From assembly GCA_017461945.1 (NCBI GenBank), contig JAFTSB010000008.1, positions 1 to 52,283 on the forward strand: a stretch of DNA of 52,283 nt, read 5' to 3'. Numbering within the stretch: position 1 is the first letter of the stretch; each line of letters starts with the position of its first letter. Below are positions 47,486 through 52,283 of this stretch, piece by piece. This DNA comes from Clostridia bacterium (lineage in GTDB: Bacteria; Bacillota; Clostridia; Oscillospirales; CAG-272). Made by a program: the position numbers and the translations under genes. The notes beneath the pieces are model-generated. The model did not search any database and was not told the DNA's origin. It worked only from the letters and a program-made list of their open reading frames with translations.

Positions 47486-50176
47486 ATGAAACACTATTTG
47501 GAAGAAAGCTCGGTAGTGATGAAGGAACTACAGAGCAGCCCCGAGGGCCTTTCTACCAAAGAGGCGGCTGACCGCCTGGAGAAAAACGGCCCCAACAAGT
47601 TGGCCGAGGGTAAAAAGGAATCCCTCATCCACCGCTTCCTCAAGCAGTTGGCCGAGCCCATGACCATCATTTTGCTGGTGGCCGCCGCTATCGCCGCCGG
47701 CATGGAGATCTACAACGGCGTGCAGAACGGCCATTGGGAGTTCCCCTTTGATGTGGTCATCATTCTGGCCGTTGTACTGATCAACGCTGTGCTGGGCGTA
47801 TTTCAGGAAAGCAAGGCGGAAAAAGCCATTGAAGCATTGCAGGAAATTGCAGCTGCCACCTCCAAGGTCATTCGTGATGGCAAGCAGATCACAGTCCACA
47901 GCAGCGACCTGGTGGTAGGCGATATCATCGTTTTGGAAGCAGGCGATGCAGTTCCCGCCGATGCCCGTATCATTGAATGTGCCTCGATGAAGATCGAGGA
48001 GGCCGCTCTCACCGGTGAGTCTGTGCCCGTTACCAAGCACGAGAATGCCCTGGAGGCCAACGCCAATGGCGATGTGGCGCTGGGTGACCGCAAGAACATG
48101 GTATTCATGGGCTCTACCGTGGTTTACGGCCGTGGCAAGGCCGTTGTGGTTGCCACCGGTATGGATACCGAGATGGGTAAGATCGCAGATGCCCTCTCCC
48201 AAGCTGAGGAGGGCAAGACCCCCTTGCAGATCAAGCTGGCAGGCCTTTCCAAGGTGCTGACCTATCTGGTCATCGGCATCTGCGTGGTCGTGTTTGGCAT
48301 CAATGTGATCCGTTCTCTGGCCCTTGGTGACGGCTTTAGCTTTGCCGTTGCGATGGATTTCTTTATGGTCGCTATTTCCCTGGCCGTAGCCGCCATCCCT
48401 GAGGGTCTGGCCACCGTTGTGACCATTGTACTTTCCATTGGCGTGACCAATATGTCCAAGCGCAACGCCATTATCCGCAAGCTGACCGCCGTTGAGACCC
48501 TGGGCTGCACCCAGATCATTTGCTCCGACAAGACCGGTACTCTGACCCAGAACAAAATGACTGTGGTGGATCATTACGGCGAGGACGAGGCTCTGCTTGC
48601 CACCGTGATGTCCATGTGCTCGGATGCAGAGTTTGACACCGAGGTCGGCACCGCCGTGGGCGAGCCCACCGAGTGCGCGCTGGTCAACTATGCTGAGAAG
48701 CTGGGCCTTTCGAAAAACATTCAAAAGGATGAATACGTTCGCGTGGGTGAGGTTCCCTTTGATTCCATGCGTAAGATGATGACCACCGTCCACAAGAAGG
48801 GTGACATCACCGTACAGTTTACCAAGGGCGCTCCCGATGAAATTCTGAAGCGCTGCACCAAGGCGCTGCGCGGCGGTGCCGTAGTGGATATGACCGACGA
48901 TATCCGCGCCGAGATCCTGGCCGCCAATAAGGCTATGGCCGATCAAGCCTTGCGTGTGCTGGCCGCTGCCAAGAAGGATCTGGATGCCGAGCCCGCCGTA
49001 TACGAGGCTGAGGCCGTAGAGAACGATCTGTGCTTTGTAGGTCTGACCGGTATGATCGACCCCGTTCGCCCTGAGGTCAAGCCCGCCATTGACGAGTGCC
49101 GCTCTGCCGGCATCCGCCCCATTATGATCACCGGCGACCACAAGGATACCGCCGTGGCCATTGCTTTGCAGTTGGGCATCATTACCGATGCATCCCAGGC
49201 CATTACCGGTGCCGAGCTGGACACCATCTCCGATGAGGAATTTGAAAGTGCCGTTGAAAAGTACTCGGTCTATGCCCGTGTGCAGCCCGAGCACAAGACC
49301 CGTATCGTCAACGCTTGGCGCAAGAAGGGTCGTGTGACCGCTATGACCGGTGACGGTGTGAACGATGCGCCCTCTATCAAGAACGCCGATATCGGTATCG
49401 GTATGGGCATTACCGGCACCGACGTTACCAAGAACGTGGCCGATATGATTCTGGCCGACGATAACTTTGCCACTATCGTTTCTGCCGCAGGCGAGGGCCG
49501 CCGCATTTACGACAACATCCGCAAGGCCATCCAGTTCCTGCTGGCCTCTAACCTCTCCGAGGTGCTTTCCATCTTCTTTGCCACCCTGATCGGCTTTACC
49601 ATCTTCCAGCCCGTTCAGCTCCTTTGGATCAACCTGATCACCGACTGCTTCCCTGCTCTTGCCCTGGGTATGGAAAAGCCCGAGGCCAACGTGATGAAGC
49701 GCAAGCCCCGTGAAGCAAACGAGGGTATCTTTGCCGGCGGTCTTGGTGCCGCTGTGGTCTATCAGGGCGTTCTGGTAACGCTGATCACTCTGATCTCTTA
49801 CTTTGTTGGCCACTATCTGGAGGCCGGCAATTTCGACATCCACCAGGAAAGCGTTCACGGCACCACCATGGCCTTCTTGACCCTTGCTATGTGTGAGGTA
49901 TTCCACTCCTTCAATATGCGCTCGCTGCGCGGCTCTATCTTCACCATGAAGGGCCAGAACAAGTGGCTGTGGGGCGCGGGCCTGCTGTCGCTGGTGCTGA
50001 CCTCTGTTGTGGTTTTGATCGAGCCCATTGCAAAGGCCTTTAGCATGACGGCCATCGACTGGAAGGAGTATCTGGTTGCCATGGTACTTGGCTTTGTGAT
50101 CATCCCCTTGGTTGAGATCGTCAAGCTGGTTCACCGCATCATCGACAAAAAGCGCGGTGTGGAGCACAACAACTAA
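47486..50176 (+). CDS. P-type cation ATPase, probable Mn2+ (or Ca2+) exporter
   Basis: The 896 residues have the layout of P2-type ATPases: an N-terminal cation_ATPase_N domain, TM1-2, the actuator domain with TGES near 178, TM3-4 with the ion-binding PEGL near 304, the phosphorylation site DKTGTLT with Asp348, KGAPDE, TGDGVNDAPS near 620, and six C-terminal helices with NLITDCFPALALG near 715. The 5' region is an Mn2+ riboswitch, so the substrate is likely Mn2+, as in similar riboswitch-controlled pumps; Ca2+ is possible. The start ATG has AAAGGA. Confidence 0.9.
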   Translation: MKHYLEESSVVMKELQSSPEGLSTKEAADRLEKNGPNKLAEGKKESLIHRFLKQLAEPMTIILLVAAAIAAGMEIYNGVQNGHWEFPFDVVIILAVVLINAVLGVFQESKAEKAIEALQEIAAATSKVIRDGKQITVHSSDLVVGDIIVLEAGDAVPADARIIECASMKIEEAALTGESVPVTKHENALEANANGDVALGDRKNMVFMGSTVVYGRGKAVVVATGMDTEMGKIADALSQAEEGKTPLQIKLAGLSKVLTYLVIGICVVVFGINVIRSLALGDGFSFAVAMDFFMVAISLAVAAIPEGLATVVTIVLSIGVTNMSKRNAIIRKLTAVETLGCTQIICSDKTGTLTQNKMTVVDHYGEDEALLATVMSMCSDAEFDTEVGTAVGEPTECALVNYAEKLGLSKNIQKDEYVRVGEVPFDSMRKMMTTVHKKGDITVQFTKGAPDEILKRCTKALRGGAVVDMTDDIRAEILAANKAMADQALRVLAAAKKDLDAEPAVYEAEAVENDLCFVGLTGMIDPVRPEVKPAIDECRSAGIRPIMITGDHKDTAVAIALQLGIITDASQAITGAELDTISDEEFESAVEKYSVYARVQPEHKTRIVNAWRKKGRVTAMTGDGVNDAPSIKNADIGIGMGITGTDVTKNVADMILADDNFATIVSAAGEGRRIYDNIRKAIQFLLASNLSEVLSIFFATLIGFTIFQPVQLLWINLITDCFPALALGMEKPEANVMKRKPREANEGIFAGGLGAAVVYQGVLVTLITLISYFVGHYLEAGNFDIHQESVHGTTMAFLTLAMCEVFHSFNMRSLRGSIFTMKGQNKWLWGAGLLSLVLTSVVVLIEPIAKAFSMTAIDWKEYLVAMVLGFVIIPLVEIVKLVHRIIDKKRGVEHNN

Positions 50177-50184
50177 AGAAAACC

Positions 50185-50214
50185 AAAAGAGCGGTTGACA
50201 ACAGCCGCTCTTTT
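50185..50214 (+). terminator. Terminator of the ATPase gene, its loop holds the next -35 box
   Basis: AAAAGAGCGG (50185-50194) and CCGCTCTTTT (50205-50214) pair. The ten-base loop starts with TTGACA, which is the -35 of the promoter for the gene at 50256. Confidence 0.85.
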
Positions 50215-50224
50215 GTATTATACT
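50195..50224 (+). promoter_or_regulatory. Sigma-A promoter of the DUF4234 gene
   Basis: TTGACA (50195-50200) and TATACT (50219-50224) are 18 bases apart. Confidence 0.75.
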
Positions 50225-50255
50225 TAAGACATCAAACACTGGGAGGTATTCTGTT

Positions 50256-50660
50256 ATGTTGAAAAACCGAAGCGTGATCAGCGTTGTGCTGTTCTCCATT
50301 CTGACCTGTGGCATCTATATGATCTGGTGGACCTATGTCACCTGCACCGATCTGCAGACCCACGGCCGCAAGACCTCTGTTCCCCCTGTACTGACCACTC
50401 TGATGATGCTGTTTTTCTCCTCGGTGGGTGGTGCATTGCTGGGCTTTGATGCCGACGAGAACATCAATTCCATCAAAGCGCAAAACGGTATGCCCCAGAC
50501 CGACAATAAGGTTTTGTGGTTGATTTTGGGCATCTTTATTCCCATTGTAACCGTGGCGTTGGTGCAATATGAGATCAATAACATGATCGCAATGGCACAG
50601 CGGAACGCCGCTTGGCAGCAGTACAATCAAAACAACGGACAGAACAACGGACAGGTATAA
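50256..50660 (+). CDS. DUF4234 membrane protein
   Basis: The 134 residues start at ATG 50256 behind GGGAGG. The N-terminal helix begins NRSVISVVLFSILTCGIYMIWW, the family signature, followed by two further helices (about 44-62 and 85-105) and a Gln/Asn-rich tail (NQNNGQNNGQV). It is a small bacterial membrane protein family of unknown function. It precedes the HAD gene by 12 bases and shares its transcript. Confidence 0.85.
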   Translation: MLKNRSVISVVLFSILTCGIYMIWWTYVTCTDLQTHGRKTSVPPVLTTLMMLFFSSVGGALLGFDADENINSIKAQNGMPQTDNKVLWLILGIFIPIVTVALVQYEINNMIAMAQRNAAWQQYNQNNGQNNGQV

Positions 50661-50672
50661 AAACGGATATTC

Positions 50673-51470
50673 ATGGGAAAGTTTGACGGTATTTTGCTTT
50701 GTAGCGATTTTGACCTGACGATGGGTGTCGGCGGTGTTGTCACCTCCGGCAACTGCGAGGCCATTCGCTATTTTCAAGAGAACGGTGGCCTTTTTACCAT
50801 CATCAGCGGACGGCACCCCGATTTTTTGAAAAGCCACCAAAACGGCTTTTGCGTCAATGCCCCCTTGGCGGGCTATAACGGTGCATTGATCAAGCATCAT
50901 CAAACAGGCGAGGTATTGTACAGCGGCGGCCGAAATGACCACCGGGCGTTTGCGCTATACAGCCGCTATTGGAACGAAGAAAAATGGGGGATGCGCTATA
51001 TTGCCGCCCATGATGCCACCACCAACAGCTTTAAGTGCCACCGCGACCCTGCAAAGGCAGATTTCCCCACTTTTGAGGCGCTGGAAAAAGCAACCGGTGT
51101 GCCTCTTTATAATCTGATGGGCACCACAAAAACCCCCGAGGAGGCCATTGCCCTGCGGCAATCGCTGGAAAGGGATGCAGGCCCCGATTTTGAGGTCGCC
51201 CGCAGCTGGAGCGTTGGCATTGAAATCATCTGCAAAGAGGATGGCAAGGGCGCGGCGGCGCGCCGTATGAAGGATATGCTGGGCGCCAAGCTTTTGGTCG
51301 CCGTCGGCGATTTTGAAAATGACCTCTCCATGATCCGCGATGCCGACATCGGTTATGCCGTGGAGAATGCCGTGCCCGAGGTCAAGGCTGTGGCCGACCG
51401 CCACACCGTTCATTATGAGCAGCACGCCATTGCGGCCATTGTGGCCGAGCTGGAGCGAGAATTGGCATAA
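50673..51470 (+). CDS. HAD-IIB (Cof-like) phosphatase
   Basis: The 265 residues have the Cof-type HAD motifs: CSDFDLTMG at residues 10-18 with the two Asp of motif I, ISGRHPDF near 44, LAGYNGALI near 68, the Lys in CKEDGKGAAARRM near 188-200, and VGDFENDLSMIRDADIGYAVENA near 210-232. It has a C2-type cap and dephosphorylates sugar- or cofactor-type phosphates. The ribosome site before ATG is weak (ACGGA), so translation may be coupled to the DUF4234 gene. Confidence 0.85.
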   Translation: MGKFDGILLCSDFDLTMGVGGVVTSGNCEAIRYFQENGGLFTIISGRHPDFLKSHQNGFCVNAPLAGYNGALIKHHQTGEVLYSGGRNDHRAFALYSRYWNEEKWGMRYIAAHDATTNSFKCHRDPAKADFPTFEALEKATGVPLYNLMGTTKTPEEAIALRQSLERDAGPDFEVARSWSVGIEIICKEDGKGAAARRMKDMLGAKLLVAVGDFENDLSMIRDADIGYAVENAVPEVKAVADRHTVHYEQHAIAAIVAELERELA

Positions 51471-51493
51471 AAACAAGAAAACGGTATAAATTT

Positions 51494-51539
51494 TAGGCCC
51501 CGTAGGCCAAGCAAACGCTTGACCCCACGGGGCTTTTTT
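51494..51539 (+). terminator. Terminator of the HAD-IIB gene
   Basis: AGCCCCGT-type arms pair (GGCCCCGT with ACGGGGCT), enclosing an inner GCCAAGCAAACGCTTGAC stem, followed by six T. Confidence 0.85.
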
Positions 51540-51652
51540 ATGTGCTTGAAATGACGATTAGAGGGAAACACTATCCGTATGGCTCTTTTTTGATAAAAAT
51601 CGGTCAAAGGGAGGTCATAAATTCATGGTAAAATAGCATGGGAGGTATTTTT

Positions 51653-52283
51653 ATGAATAACACGCTGATTACCGTTTCAAACACCAAAACCTTTGAGCGA
51701 TATTTGACGGAGCAAGAAAAAAGTCAAGCTACGATCTGCAAATATCTGCACGATCTGCGCACCTTTGCAAAATACGCACAGGGGCGTCCTGTCAACAAGC
51801 TGTTGCTATTATCCTACAAGGAACGGCTGGAGCAGGAATACTCCCTCTCCAGCGCAAATTCTATGCTGGCAGCCTTGAATTCCTTTTTGCGTTTTTGCAA
51901 GCGTCCGGAGCTATGCATAAAGCCCTTTCGCGTGCAAAAAGAGATCTTTCGGCACTCTGAACAAGAGCTGACCAAGAATGAATACCAACGGTTGGTCGCC
52001 GCCGCCGAGCGGCAACGGAACCAACGCTTATCATTGCTGCTTCAAACCATTTGCGGCACGGGAATTCGTGTCAGCGAGCTGCCATATATCACGGCAGAGG
52101 CCGTCTTGGCCGGCACCGCAAGGGTGACCTGTAAGGGAAAATCCAGAACCGTATTTATCGTGACAGCCCTGCAAAAAAAGCTGAAGCAATATATGAAAAA
52201 ACTGGGCATCCAAACCGGTGCCATCTTTGTCACCAAGACCGGAAAACCCCTGGATCGAAGCAATATCTGGAAAGAAATGAAGC
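51653..52283 (+). CDS. Tyrosine recombinase/integrase, cut by the window edge
   Basis: The gene starts at ATG 51653 behind GGGAGG and runs off the window. The 210 visible residues have the SAM-like core-binding domain (TFERYLTEQEKSQATICKYLHDL; SYKERLEQEYSLSSANSML) and the first part of the catalytic domain: LLLQTICGTGIRVSELPYI with the catalytic Arg near 140 and CKGKSRTVFI with the catalytic Lys near 166. The HxxR and Tyr box lie beyond the edge. It could be a chromosome-dimer resolvase-like or a mobile-element integrase; the lack of neighbours prevents a choice. No attachment site was seen in the 113 bases between the terminator and the start. Confidence 0.88.
   Translation, partial: MNNTLITVSNTKTFERYLTEQEKSQATICKYLHDLRTFAKYAQGRPVNKLLLLSYKERLEQEYSLSSANSMLAALNSFLRFCKRPELCIKPFRVQKEIFRHSEQELTKNEYQRLVAAAERQRNQRLSLLLQTICGTGIRVSELPYITAEAVLAGTARVTCKGKSRTVFIVTALQKKLKQYMKKLGIQTGAIFVTKTGKPLDRSNIWKEMK

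Noticed and set aside
47528-50314. 928-codon open frame antisense to the P-type ATPase gene
   Set aside because: It lacks a recognisable family, its residues are those expected from reading GC-rich codons backwards (His, Gln, Gly-rich), and the sense frame is a complete ATPase.

Overview
This window looks like a chromosomal segment of an endospore-forming anaerobe of the class Clostridia (Bacillota), plausibly a gut Oscillospirales-like lineage. The evidence is a 26-codon spoVM, two short Cot-like coat genes, the six-cysteine peptide SCIFF with its radical SAM maturase, two T-box leaders, a manganese (yybP-ykoY) riboswitch, the remA-gmk-rpoZ-priA-def-fmt-rsmB-rlmN-rsgA-thiN order, and strong AGGAGG-type ribosome sites with many sigma-A promoters (TTGACA, 17 bases, TATAAT). 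Base composition is mid-GC in genes and AT-rich between them. I saw no rRNA, tRNA, CRISPR array or complete mobile element. Most of the window is core chromosome. A tyrosine recombinase cut off at the right edge is the only sign of accessory DNA.

Layout. 0-7.5 kb: the tail of an unknown gene, small coat proteins, a lipoprotein, a DUF2238-like membrane protein, the potassium uptake pair trkA-trkH, a metallophosphoesterase, an unknown 314-residue protein and a second lipoprotein. 7.5-10 kb: cysE-cysS on the minus strand behind a cysteine-type T-box. 10-16 kb: a HAD phosphatase, a large GH20-like hydrolase, an Orn/Lys/Arg decarboxylase-fold enzyme, and the SCIFF system (scfA, a terminator hairpin, scfB). 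16-21 kb: aspS-gatC-gatA-gatB behind a T-box whose best specifier reads AAC (Asn); this gatA is short and lacks the amidase catalytic serines. 21-27.5 kb: a second metallophosphoesterase, degV with a two-palindrome promoter, a glycerophosphodiesterase, asnB, spoVM and a GH20-like hydrolase.

27.5-38 kb is one long minus-strand operon read from a strong promoter at 38.15 kb: remA, gmk, rpoZ, priA, def, fmt, a zinc peptidase, rsmB, rlmN, a 48-codon membrane peptide, rsgA, thiN and a HEPN-like gene. Compared with the usual Firmicutes order it lacks coaBC, the prpC-prkC phosphatase/kinase pair and rpe at their normal places. 38-47 kb: efp with a zinc-ribbon protein, tcdA, a DUF4965-type glutaminase-like protein, small conserved proteins, a lipase-like DUF2974 protein, a GNAT acetyltransferase and dinB. 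47-52 kb: a manganese riboswitch in front of a P-type ATPase (probable Mn2+ exporter), a DUF4234 protein, a HAD-IIB phosphatase and the partial recombinase.

The most unusual item is the GatCAB operon. The GatB kinase/transamidase and the non-discriminating-type AspRS look intact, but GatA has lost the parts that release ammonia from glutamine, while still having its own strong ribosome site and no frame break. Other items worth a look are the paired palindromes at the degV promoter, the terminator whose loop carries the -35 box of the next promoter, the hairpin between scfA and scfB, and the small membrane gene sitting where prpC-prkC is expected.
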